DNA from: an uncultured Parabacteroides sp.
GTDB taxonomy: Bacteria; Bacteroidota; Bacteroidia; Bacteroidales; Tannerellaceae
Direction: 5' to 3'
Length of the DNA stretch: 64,000 nt
Assembly: GCA_934718155.1 (NCBI GenBank)
Contig: CAKUZF010000013.1
Location: 1-64,000 of the forward strand
The position numbers and the translations under genes are program-made. The first letter of the stretch is position 1. Each line of letters starts with the position of its first letter. The notes beneath the pieces are model-generated. The model was not told the DNA's origin, searched no databases, and saw only the letters and a list, made by a program, of their open reading frames with translations. This document shows positions 54,137-62,938 of this stretch, one piece after another.

Positions 54137-55846
54137 ATGAAAAATATTTTTGGAACATTAGTAATGGGTGCGATCTGCTTGGCCTCGGCTACCTCATGTA
54201 GCGTGGAGCCCGACTTCTACACGCAGGTGGTACCGGAGACATTCTATAATTCACAAGATGCGGTTTGGCAGCGCTTCAACCGTTCGTTCACACACTGGCG
54301 TTGGTATTTGGGAGAGGCAGACGACCGCTGGGCGTTACAGGAGCTGGGCACCGACGAGTATGTTTGCCCAACCCGCGGTAGCGACTGGTTTGATGGCGCA
54401 AACTATCAGAAGTTCCACCACCACGAGTATTCTGAGGATATGACCCGCGTTGAAAAAGGCTGGACGAACTTTGCGATGGGTGTAGCCTTGTCGTGGGATG
54501 CATTGGAGGATCTTGAGGAGATCGACTTCGACAAGCTGGGCTTTGAGCCGGGCACGCGAGAGTCTATGCTGGCTCAGCAGACTACTTTGGCTGCCTCTTT
54601 CTATCTGGACGGTTTGGACCTGTTTGGAGGCGTAGCGCTCTACAAGACGACCCGCTCAGACGTGGTGGGCCGTTCGTCAGACGTAGAGACCTTCAATTTC
54701 ATCGACTCTTTGTTGGATGTAGCTATCCCTAACTTACCAATCAAGACGGAGATGGGTAAGATGGAGACCGGCACGATCAACCGTGCAGCCGCAGCGATGT
54801 TGAAGGCACGTCTGTATTTCAATGCTGAGGCTTACATCAAGAAACCGATGTATAACGAGGCTGCTCAGATCTGTCAAGACATCTTGGATGGCAAATATGG
54901 CACCTATGAGCTGGATCAGGACTGGACGAAGACTTTTGGCTTCTCTAACGAGTTCAGCCACGAAATCATCTGGTCGATTCCCTCAGAGAACTCTAAGACC
55001 GAGACAAATGGCGGCTACTGGACATGGCAGGTGCCTTACAACTACAAGAATTACCTTGGCGGCTTGGAGGGATCGGGCGCAAACAACGGTATCGGTCTGA
55101 TTCCAAGCTTAGACCCGACAGGAAAGAAGTATCCGTATAAGTTAGGTGGTGCGTATAGCAAGTTCAACGATCAGGATATCCGTAAGCAACCTTACGTCTA
55201 CGAAGGCAATGGCAAGTATCGGGGTATGTTCATCGTAGGCCTGCAGCAGAACCCAGATAATCCCGATTGGGTATGTACGGGTAGCCGTGAATACGCTGGC
55301 CAAGTACTTACAGTGGTCGATCAGGTGGCTTACTTCGCCAAAGTAGGTCCGGGCAAGGAGTATGCTTCTGTAGCCGACCTGCCATCAACGGCTGCTACCG
55401 CAGAGGAGAACTCTTGCGTGCGCTTGATGAAGCGTTGTCCGCGTCCGAACCAGGATGAGTATAAGCTGAAGGGCAACCCCGACGTGCCTGTAATCCGTCT
55501 GGCTGAGGTTTACTACACTTTGGCCGAGTGCAAGATGCGGGCAGGCGACAAGCAGGGTGCTGCCGACTTGATCAACACGGTTCGCAAGCGCTACTTCCCC
55601 AATGGCGATCCAGACCCCGTAACCGCAGCCAACTTAGACAAGTATCGCATGTTGGACGAGTGGATGGTTGAGTTCCTGGGTGAGGGCCGCCGTCGTACCG
55701 ACTTGGTGCGTTGGGACGCTTACGTAACCGAGGACTGGTGGGATCACAAGGCGACGAATAATAAAGACCTCAATCGCTTCCCGATCCACTACAGTATCAT
55801 TGGCGCTAACAACCTGTTGGAGCAGAACCCGGGTTATGGCAAGTAA
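54137..55846 (+). CDS. SusD/RagB surface glycan-binding lipoprotein
   Basis: A 569-residue lipoprotein (lipobox SATSC, Cys21) of the SusD family that sits as a lid on the SusC barrel and captures oligosaccharides. TPR-like helices and the family C-terminus (AEVYYTLAECKMRAGD, MLDEWMVEFLGEGRRRTDLVRW) are clear. Length is normal. It forms an operon with susC, and a terminator follows 33 bp after the stop. Confidence 0.94.
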   Translation: MKNIFGTLVMGAICLASATSCSVEPDFYTQVVPETFYNSQDAVWQRFNRSFTHWRWYLGEADDRWALQELGTDEYVCPTRGSDWFDGANYQKFHHHEYSEDMTRVEKGWTNFAMGVALSWDALEDLEEIDFDKLGFEPGTRESMLAQQTTLAASFYLDGLDLFGGVALYKTTRSDVVGRSSDVETFNFIDSLLDVAIPNLPIKTEMGKMETGTINRAAAAMLKARLYFNAEAYIKKPMYNEAAQICQDILDGKYGTYELDQDWTKTFGFSNEFSHEIIWSIPSENSKTETNGGYWTWQVPYNYKNYLGGLEGSGANNGIGLIPSLDPTGKKYPYKLGGAYSKFNDQDIRKQPYVYEGNGKYRGMFIVGLQQNPDNPDWVCTGSREYAGQVLTVVDQVAYFAKVGPGKEYASVADLPSTAATAEENSCVRLMKRCPRPNQDEYKLKGNPDVPVIRLAEVYYTLAECKMRAGDKQGAADLINTVRKRYFPNGDPDPVTAANLDKYRMLDEWMVEFLGEGRRRTDLVRWDAYVTEDWWDHKATNNKDLNRFPIHYSIIGANNLLEQNPGYGK

Positions 55847-55878
55847 TGGTAAGCTTATTTTCACATAACACATAGAAC

Positions 55879-55929
55879 AAGGGGACGTTCTTTGCCTTGC
55901 GCAGACAACGTCCCCTTCCTTTTTTTATT
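55879..55929 (+). terminator. Terminator of the susCD operon
   Basis: Perfect 11-bp arms AAGGGGACGTT / AACGTCCCCTT (55879-55889 and 55907-55917) are followed by CCTTTTTTTATT. The next gene starts only about 10 bp after it, so that gene may be expressed by read-through or from a promoter I cannot see. Confidence 0.88.
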
Positions 55930-55938
55930 CAACAAATC

Positions 55939-57690
55939 ATGAAGGCCAAAGTAGGACTTTTCTATCTAGCGCTCTTCGGAGGGCTGTTTGCTTTTCTCGC
56001 TTATTTCAACGCCTACCTCTATGCGGGACAAGAGGAGGTGCAGGCTTTTGTGCCCAGTCGAGCCTACCTGACGGAATGGCTCCGTGAACCTGGGGGATTG
56101 CTGGCCGTGATGGGACAGTGGATCACCCAATATTATCTTCTCCCTGTTTTCCCTTTCCTTGTCAATGGTTTACTACTGACGGGGGTTGGCTTCCTGACCT
56201 ACTGCCTGTTGCAAAAGATGGCCAACCGAGGCTACCATCTGCTTCTATCCCTTTTGCCTGTATTCATGTTGCTCAAATGGCAGCTTCGCCTGGATTATGT
56301 GGCCGACGGCACTATCGGCCTTTTTCTTCTTCTTCTCACTTTAACCATCGGACAAAACATCAAGCATTTTCGGTGGCACCTGCTGTTTGGTGTCATCTCT
56401 TCCTTATTTATATATGGCATCATGGGCCAATGGGCTCTACTCTATGGCTTACTTTGGGCGAGCTTAAGTCTCTGCTCGGGAGATAAGCTGTCGAAAGGCG
56501 CCGATCTGTTGCCTTTGCTGCTGGGAGGCGGGTTGGCCTATTGGGTCAGTAGCCAAGCCTTGGCAGTGCCGCTGACCGATGGCATCTACTCATTGCGTTA
56601 TCAGGAGTCGCAATTGCAGCCCGACTCATTGTTGCATTTTGTGGCGATTCGTTTCACGTTCGGATTCGTGCTGCTCTTCGCTCTATCGCTGCTGCTACGT
56701 CGTCTTTCCACAAGAAAAAAAGCGGGACGACTTATCAGCGGAGGCCTCTCTTTCTTGCTGGCGATGGGCGCAGTGGCACATGCTTGGCCTACGGAAAACG
56801 ATCGGCAGGCTCGCTGGGTAGACCAACTTTCCTATTTAGCGCGACATGAGCAGTGGCCGCAGATTGTTGAGGCTTTCGAAGGCAAGCAGATTATAGGCAC
56901 GATGAGCATGAACTATCTAAACTTAGCCTTGGCACACCAAGGGAAGTTGGGCGATTGTCTGTTCAATTACCAGCAGCAGGGGCCGCAAAGCCTATTGGCC
57001 GGATGGAATCGCACCTATACGATGAGCGTGTTGCTGAGTGATATCCATACCGCCATAGGCGACCGCTCTCTGGCGGAGAGCTATGCGATGGAGGCCCTGA
57101 CGCTGGCACGCCGTGGGGGCAGTCCGCGCATGCTGCGACGTTTGGCGGAAATCAACATCGAACATGGCGACCAGCCTTTGGCAGCAAAATATCTGAATCG
57201 TTTGCGCCTTATGCCGATGTATCGAGAATGGGCGGAAGCTACGTCATGTCGGCTTCAATCGCTTCAGAAGCCAATCCCAATGGCGGCCGGAGCAGACTCG
57301 CTGCTAAGCGCCTATTCGATGGAACGACTGTGGCAATTGCATGAACAGGAAACCCCCTTTAATCAGCAGGCGTGGACCTATCAGGGCTGTTCTCTCCTGC
57401 TGGGCAAACAGATGGATGCGTTTCAAGATTTCTTAGTGCGCACCGCAGATGCCGCATCTGCGGCGGGGTTGTCTCTGCCTCGTGCCTTTCAAGAGGCAGC
57501 CGCCCTATTGGCATCCGAAGGGAAAGCGCTGCCCGAGAGATGTTCGATCAGTCAGCCCGTAGCGGAGCGTTTCGTGCAATTCCGCCAGGCCGTACAAACC
57601 CTGCGCCACGACTCGAATGGAGCGGCCAAGCTCTATCAACACTTTGGAGATACTTTTTGGTTCTATTTTTATAGGAGGAATGAGAAATGA
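55939..57690 (+). CDS. Polytopic membrane protein with C-terminal helical repeats (DUF6057-like)
   Basis: A 583-residue protein. The first ~290 residues hold about eight to ten membrane helices (VGLFYLALFGGLFAFLAYF, LLLSLLPVFMLLKW and others). The C-terminal ~290 residues are soluble and TPR-like (NLALAHQGKLGDCLFNYQQ, AESYAMEALTLARRG, LAAKYLNRL). I believe this is the Bacteroidales DUF6057 family, but I rely on memory. The frame opens at 55897; the start at 55939 gives a normal membrane N-terminus and lies after the terminator. Its stop overlaps the next start (ATGA), so the two proteins are made together and may form a complex. Confidence 0.7.
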   Translation: MKAKVGLFYLALFGGLFAFLAYFNAYLYAGQEEVQAFVPSRAYLTEWLREPGGLLAVMGQWITQYYLLPVFPFLVNGLLLTGVGFLTYCLLQKMANRGYHLLLSLLPVFMLLKWQLRLDYVADGTIGLFLLLLTLTIGQNIKHFRWHLLFGVISSLFIYGIMGQWALLYGLLWASLSLCSGDKLSKGADLLPLLLGGGLAYWVSSQALAVPLTDGIYSLRYQESQLQPDSLLHFVAIRFTFGFVLLFALSLLLRRLSTRKKAGRLISGGLSFLLAMGAVAHAWPTENDRQARWVDQLSYLARHEQWPQIVEAFEGKQIIGTMSMNYLNLALAHQGKLGDCLFNYQQQGPQSLLAGWNRTYTMSVLLSDIHTAIGDRSLAESYAMEALTLARRGGSPRMLRRLAEINIEHGDQPLAAKYLNRLRLMPMYREWAEATSCRLQSLQKPIPMAAGADSLLSAYSMERLWQLHEQETPFNQQAWTYQGCSLLLGKQMDAFQDFLVRTADAASAAGLSLPRAFQEAAALLASEGKALPERCSISQPVAERFVQFRQAVQTLRHDSNGAAKLYQHFGDTFWFYFYRRNEK

Positions 57691-59186
57691 AACGATTCAT
57701 ACCTGAATTCATAAGCATCCTTTGCGCTAACAGGCCACAACAACATCTCTTTGTATTGTTGCCGTTGCTCATGTTGTTTGTCGCTTGCCAGCCCTCTTTG
57801 CCTGAGGCAAAACCACTGGACGAGCACCCCGTGTTGTTTCCTGATTATATGGGAGTGACGGTTCCTTGCAACATCGCTCCGCTCAACTTTCGCTTGGAAG
57901 GAGCACATCCTACGATCGCACGCCTCATGGCTGGTAAGGAAGAGCTACGCATTGCCGCTTCCGACGGTTCGCTCTCTATTCCTCAATCAAGCTGGGAACG
58001 TCTGTTGCAGGCGGCCAAAGGCGATCAGCTGCAAGTGGAACTTTATGCCGAGCGCGAGGAGGGCTGGGTGCGCTATGCGCCCTTTGCCATTCATGTAACA
58101 AAGGAACCGATCGACCCCTACTTGGTCTATCGAAAAATCGCTCCTGGCTATCGCATGTGGAACCGCATGGGCATCTATCAACGCAACCTGACCAATTTCG
58201 AAGAGGAAGCCTTCTTAGACAATAAGCAGACCAACAACAACTGCATGAACTGCCACTCCTTTTGCCAACGCGATCCAAGCAAGATGCTATTCCACCAGCG
58301 CATGACGCATGCTGGCACCTATGTGATACGGGATGGAGAGATCGAGAAGTTAGACACCAAGACCAACCACACCATTTCCGCCTTGGTGTATCCCTATTGG
58401 CACCCATCGGGACGCTACGTGGCCTTCTCGACCAACGACACGAAACAAGACTTCCACATGAGCGATCTGAATCGGGTGGAGGTGTTCGACCATCGCTCAG
58501 ACGTAGTCGTCTACGACGTGGAGCACCATCGCGTCCTCACCTCGCCCCTGCTCTCGTCGGAGGACCACCTTGAGACCTTCCCCAGCTTTTCGCCCGATGG
58601 GCGCACGCTCTATTTTTGCTCGGCCGACAGTGTCACGCTTCCTGAGCAATACAACAAAGTGCGTTACAACCTGCTTAGCCTCTCCTTCGATTCTGAGAAG
58701 GGCGCTTTTGGCACGCAAATTGATACCCTATATCATGCTAACACCGAAGGCAAGAGTGCGCGTTTCCCCAGAGTCTCGCCCGACGGACGCTATCTGATGT
58801 GCACGCTTTCGGCTTATGGCAACTTCTCGATTTGGCACAAAGACGCTGATCTTTGTCTGCTCGACTTGCAAAACAAGGAATGGGTGGCGATGGACGAAGT
58901 GAATAGCCCAGACGTAGAGAGCTATCACTCATGGAGCAGCAACAGCCGTTGGTTCGTGTTTAGCAGCCGAAGAGACAACGGGCTTTATACCGCTCCTTAC
59001 ATCGCTTACCTCTCGGCGGATGGTCAGCTGGGGAAGCCCTTCCTTTTGCCACAGGCCGAGGCCGATTACTACGATCAGACCTTGCGCTCCTTCAATATTC
59101 CAGAGCTGGTGAAAGGACCTATCAAGGTAGACCGAGCCGCTTTGATCCGAAAAAGTAAATATGGGCAGTCTATTTCCATTGATTAA
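57687..59186 (+). CDS. TolB/PD40 beta-propeller lipoprotein with CxxCH motif
   Basis: A 499-residue exported protein. A signal/anchor region (LFVLLPLLMLFVAC, lipobox Cys34) is followed by an N-terminal beta domain to about residue 145. C186-M-N-C189-H190 is a canonical covalent haem-binding motif. Residues ~210-480 show WD40-like/PD40 repeats (YPYWHPSGRYVAFST, FPSFSPDGRTLYF, RFPRVSPDGRYLMCT, HSWSSNSRWFVFSS). The combination suggests a periplasmic or surface c-type cytochrome-like propeller, or simply a Cys/His metal site. It is translationally coupled to the membrane protein upstream. Confidence 0.75.
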   Translation: MKRFIPEFISILCANRPQQHLFVLLPLLMLFVACQPSLPEAKPLDEHPVLFPDYMGVTVPCNIAPLNFRLEGAHPTIARLMAGKEELRIAASDGSLSIPQSSWERLLQAAKGDQLQVELYAEREEGWVRYAPFAIHVTKEPIDPYLVYRKIAPGYRMWNRMGIYQRNLTNFEEEAFLDNKQTNNNCMNCHSFCQRDPSKMLFHQRMTHAGTYVIRDGEIEKLDTKTNHTISALVYPYWHPSGRYVAFSTNDTKQDFHMSDLNRVEVFDHRSDVVVYDVEHHRVLTSPLLSSEDHLETFPSFSPDGRTLYFCSADSVTLPEQYNKVRYNLLSLSFDSEKGAFGTQIDTLYHANTEGKSARFPRVSPDGRYLMCTLSAYGNFSIWHKDADLCLLDLQNKEWVAMDEVNSPDVESYHSWSSNSRWFVFSSRRDNGLYTAPYIAYLSADGQLGKPFLLPQAEADYYDQTLRSFNIPELVKGPIKVDRAALIRKSKYGQSISID

Positions 59187-59243
59187 TTAAATATTCAACT
59201 TTTTTCCATATCTTCGCAGCAATTTACTAAACATCTATATTCT

Positions 59244-62200
59244 ATGATGAAACACTTATTGACCTGTATCGCATTAGGTTTTGCGGCTACAGGATCGGCA
59301 GTCACCCCGCTGTGGCTGCGCGACGTGCAGATATCACCCTCGGGTGATGAGATCGCTTTCTGTTACAAAGGCGATATCTATAAGGTGCCGGTAGGCGGTG
59401 GCGAGGCTCGCCAGCTGACTACGACATCCAGTTATGAATCTACTCCTATCTGGTCGCCCGACGGCAAGATGATCGCCTTCGCCAGCGACCGCAATGGCAA
59501 CCTCGACCTTTACGTAATGCCGGCCGACGGAGGCACGGCAAAACGACTGACCTATAATTCAGCCTCTGAGATCCCCTCGGCCTTCACACCCGATGGCAAG
59601 GAGGTGCTTTTCAGCGCTTCCCTGCAAGATCCCGCAAGCAGCGCCTTGTTCCCTTCCGGAGCGATGACAGAGCTGTATGCCGTTCCCGTTGCGGGCGGAC
59701 GTGTGCGCCAAGTGCTGGGCACTCCGGCCGAGATGGTCAATTTCGACAAGAGTGGCAAACGCTTCCTCTATCAAGACCGTAAGGGCGTAGAGGATGAGTG
59801 GCGTAAGCACCACACATCGAGCGTGACACGTGACATTTGGATGTATGATGCGACCACAGGTAAGCATACCAACTTGACCGATCGTCCGGGTGAGGATCGC
59901 AACGCGGTGTTCGCTCCCGACGGGCAGACGGTTTACTTCTTGAGCGAGCGCGACACGAAGTCGATCAACGTCTATAGCTTCCCCGTCAACACGCCGCAAA
60001 GCGTGAAGGCCGTGACCAGCTTTAAGACGCATCCCGTTCGCTTCCTTTCGCAAGCCAACAACCAGACGCTTTGCTACACCTACGACGGCGAGATCTACAC
60101 ACAGCAGCCCAACGGCAAGCCGGCGAAGGTGAAGATCAACTTGACACACGACGACAGCGACCAGATCAAGGACTTGCGCTTCACGACGGGAGCGACCTCG
60201 GCTATCTCGTCGCCCGACGGAAAGCAGGTGGCCTTCATTGTGCGTGGCGAAGTGTTTGTTACCTCTACCGACTATGCGACAACCAAGCAGATCACACATA
60301 CCGCAGCGGCTGAGAAATCGCTGAGCTTCTCACCCGACGGCCGCACCTTGGCCTACGCCAGCGAGCGCACAGGCAACTGGCAACTCTTCTTGGCGAAGAT
60401 TGCCCGCGACGAGGAGGCCAACTTCTCCAACGCTACAGTGATCAAGGAGGAGGTGCTGCTGCCCAGTTCGACCGTGGAGCGCACAATGCCGCAGTTCTCG
60501 CCCGACGGCAAGGAGCTGGCATTCATCGAGAATCGCACACAGCTGAAAGTGGTGAACTTGGAGACCAAGAAAGTGCGCCAGGTGACCGATGGCTCTACGT
60601 GGTATGACACGTCGGGCGGATTCTCCTATGAGTGGGCACCCGATGGCAAATGGTTCACCCTTTGCTTCATTGGCAACAAGCATGACCCCTACACCGACAT
60701 AGGCTTGGTGAGCGCCGATGGCGGCAAGATCACCAACTTGACAAACAGTGGCTACACCAGCGAGTCTCCCCGTTGGGTGCTCGACGGCAACGCCATCATG
60801 TTCAGCACGGAGCGTTACGGCATGCGTGCGCACGCCTCTTGGGGCTCGCAGAACGACGTGATGCTGGCTTTCGTCAACCAGGATGCTTTCGACAAGTTCA
60901 ACCTGAGCAAAGAGGATTACGAATTGCAAAAGGAGCTGGAGAAAGAACAGAAGAAGGCCGAGAAGGAGGATGCGAAAGAGAACAAAAAGGGCAAAGACGA
61001 GGCTAAGAAAGAAGAGGTTAAGCCCATCAACGTGGAGCTGGCAGGCATCGAGGATCGCATCGTGCGCCTGACACCGAACTCATCCGAACTGGGCGACGCA
61101 ATCCTGTCGAAAGACGGCGAGACCCTCTACTACCTCGCAGCGTTCGAGAATAAGTTCGACCTCTGGAAGATGGATCTGCGCAAGCACGAGACAAAGCTGC
61201 TGCACAAGACCAACTCCGACTGGGCGAATCTGTCACTCGACAAGGAGGGCAAGACGCTCTTCCTGCTCGGCGGACGTTCGATGCAGAAAATGGAGGGCGA
61301 GAAACTGAAACCAATCACCTACCAGGCTGAGATGCGCATGGACTTGGCCGCAGAGCGCGACTACATGTTCAACCACGTGTATAAACAGGAGAAGCAGCGC
61401 TTCTACAACCTCAACATGCACGGCATTGATTGGGAGGCGATGACGGCCGCTTACCGCAAGTTCCTGCCTCACGTAAACAACAACTACGACTTCCAGGAGG
61501 TGCTCTCGGAATACTTAGGCGAGCTGAACGTGTCGCACACGGGCGGACGTTATCGCCCGGGCGCTTCGGGCGACGTAACAGCCAACCTCGGTCTGCTGTT
61601 CGACTGGCAGTTTGAGGGCAAGGAGGGCTTACGCATCGCCGAGGTGGTAGAGAAGGGTCCGTTCGACCACGCGAACTCGAAGGTAAAGGCAGGCCACATC
61701 ATCGAGAAGATTGATGGCGAGCCGATCACCGCTACGATGGATTACGCAGCACTGCTCAACAAAAAGGCGAAAAAGAAGACCTTGGTTTCGATTTACGATC
61801 CCGCAACCAAGAGCCGTTGGGACGAGGTGGTGATGCCGATCACGTCGGGAGCCATGAGCGATTTGCTGTACGACCGCTGGGTGAAGCAGCGTGCGGCAGA
61901 CGTTGAGAAATGGTCGAATGGCCGCTTGGGCTACGTGCACATCCGCTCGATGGGCGACGGCAGCTTCCGCACGGTCTATTCAGACATCCTGGGTAAATAC
62001 AACAATTGCGAAGGCATCGTGATCGACACACGCTTCAACGGAGGTGGCCGTCTGCACGAGGATATCGAGATCCTGTTCAGTGGCGAGAAATACCTGACGC
62101 AGGTGATCCGCGGACGCGAGTCGTGCGACATGCCGAGCCGCCGTTGGAACAAGGCTTCCATCATGTTGCAGTGCGAGGCCAACTATAGCAACGCCCACGG

Positions 62201-62477
62201 CACGCCTTGGGTTTATAAGTACAAGAAGATGGGCAAGCTGGTCGGTATGCCTGTTCCGGGCACGATGACGACTGTCTCTTGGGAGACCTTGCAGGATCCG
62301 ACGATGATCTTTGGTATCCCGGTGATTGGTTATCGCATGGCTAATGGCAACTACCTGGAGAACTCTGAGTTGGAGCCAGACGTAAAGGTGGCCAACAGCC
62401 CTGAGACGGTAGTCAAAGGCGAGGATACGCAGCTGAAGGCCGCTGTCGATACATTGCTGAACGACTTGAAGAAGTAA
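59244..62477 (+). CDS. Tricorn-like S41 family peptidase, exported
   Basis: A 1077-residue protein with a signal peptide (LLTCIALGFAATGSA). Two WD40/PD40 propellers come first (ISPSGDEIAFCYKGDIYKV, WSPDGKMIAFASDRNGNLDLY). A strongly charged Lys/Glu insert lies near residues 560-600. The C1, PDZ (GPFDHANSKVKAGHIIEKIDGE) and C2 peptidase parts follow. GIVIDTRFNGGGRLHEDIE carries the oxyanion glycine region, and the likely nucleophile is Ser982 in ANYSNAHG; archaeal Tricorn has Ser-Asp here, this has Ser-Asn. Such enzymes trim peptides in Bacteroidales periplasm. It lies 57 bp after the propeller lipoprotein, possibly in the same unit. Confidence 0.9.
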   Translation: MMKHLLTCIALGFAATGSAVTPLWLRDVQISPSGDEIAFCYKGDIYKVPVGGGEARQLTTTSSYESTPIWSPDGKMIAFASDRNGNLDLYVMPADGGTAKRLTYNSASEIPSAFTPDGKEVLFSASLQDPASSALFPSGAMTELYAVPVAGGRVRQVLGTPAEMVNFDKSGKRFLYQDRKGVEDEWRKHHTSSVTRDIWMYDATTGKHTNLTDRPGEDRNAVFAPDGQTVYFLSERDTKSINVYSFPVNTPQSVKAVTSFKTHPVRFLSQANNQTLCYTYDGEIYTQQPNGKPAKVKINLTHDDSDQIKDLRFTTGATSAISSPDGKQVAFIVRGEVFVTSTDYATTKQITHTAAAEKSLSFSPDGRTLAYASERTGNWQLFLAKIARDEEANFSNATVIKEEVLLPSSTVERTMPQFSPDGKELAFIENRTQLKVVNLETKKVRQVTDGSTWYDTSGGFSYEWAPDGKWFTLCFIGNKHDPYTDIGLVSADGGKITNLTNSGYTSESPRWVLDGNAIMFSTERYGMRAHASWGSQNDVMLAFVNQDAFDKFNLSKEDYELQKELEKEQKKAEKEDAKENKKGKDEAKKEEVKPINVELAGIEDRIVRLTPNSSELGDAILSKDGETLYYLAAFENKFDLWKMDLRKHETKLLHKTNSDWANLSLDKEGKTLFLLGGRSMQKMEGEKLKPITYQAEMRMDLAAERDYMFNHVYKQEKQRFYNLNMHGIDWEAMTAAYRKFLPHVNNNYDFQEVLSEYLGELNVSHTGGRYRPGASGDVTANLGLLFDWQFEGKEGLRIAEVVEKGPFDHANSKVKAGHIIEKIDGEPITATMDYAALLNKKAKKKTLVSIYDPATKSRWDEVVMPITSGAMSDLLYDRWVKQRAADVEKWSNGRLGYVHIRSMGDGSFRTVYSDILGKYNNCEGIVIDTRFNGGGRLHEDIEILFSGEKYLTQVIRGRESCDMPSRRWNKASIMLQCEANYSNAHGTPWVYKYKKMGKLVGMPVPGTMTTVSWETLQDPTMIFGIPVIGYRMANGNYLENSELEPDVKVANSPETVVKGEDTQLKAAVDTLLNDLKK

Positions 62478-62938
62478 CGCCAATCCCCTCCATTCCTCCT
62501 ACCGCTTGGAGGAAAAGAGGGGCATGAACAATACGCCCTGAGCGAACTTGAGCTTTCCGAAGCCTTGGTCCGTTCGGGGCGTTTTGCGTTCGTCCGACAG
62601 GAGGAAAAACCACGGGCAACGGCATAAAAAACCACGGGCAACGGCGTAAAAAAACACGGGCAACAAAATTCAAAACGACGGGCAACAAAATTCAGAACAA
62701 CGGGCAACGAAATTTACGCGAATGCCCGTCGTTATTTACGGAGGTTTTAATGGTCATCCATGCGTGTCTTAATTGCTCCTGGCAGATCGAGTGTGCCTCA
62801 GAACGACTGGTTTGGGCGAGATCGCTGGCCAAACAGACAAATAAGCCACAATTTTGAAAATAATAGCACTTAAATGGCCAACTTACTCCTTTTTTGCCTA
62901 CATTTGCCTAAACATTTATAAACTAAATCTTTTTCGCC
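62478..62938. other. Intergenic region with hairpin and repeat array
   Basis: No gene is supported. At 62485-62522 the arms CCCCTC/GAGGGG and inner CCTCC/GGAGG form a hairpin just behind the peptidase stop, a likely weak terminator without T tract. The 22-bp array is at 62612-62729. From 62730 to 62938 there is no recognisable element apart from the AT-rich leader of the last gene. Confidence 0.6.
62612..62729. repeat. 22-bp-period intergenic repeat array, locus 3
   Basis: The core ACGGGCAAC begins at 62612, 62634, 62656, 62678 and 62700, every step exactly 22 bp. The first two tails are of the GGCRTAAAAAACC type, the next three of the AAAATTCARAACG type, matching subtypes seen at the two other loci. 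The end again has an inverted core ATGCCCGT (62722-62729) able to pair with the last direct copy over 7 bp. Confidence 0.9.
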
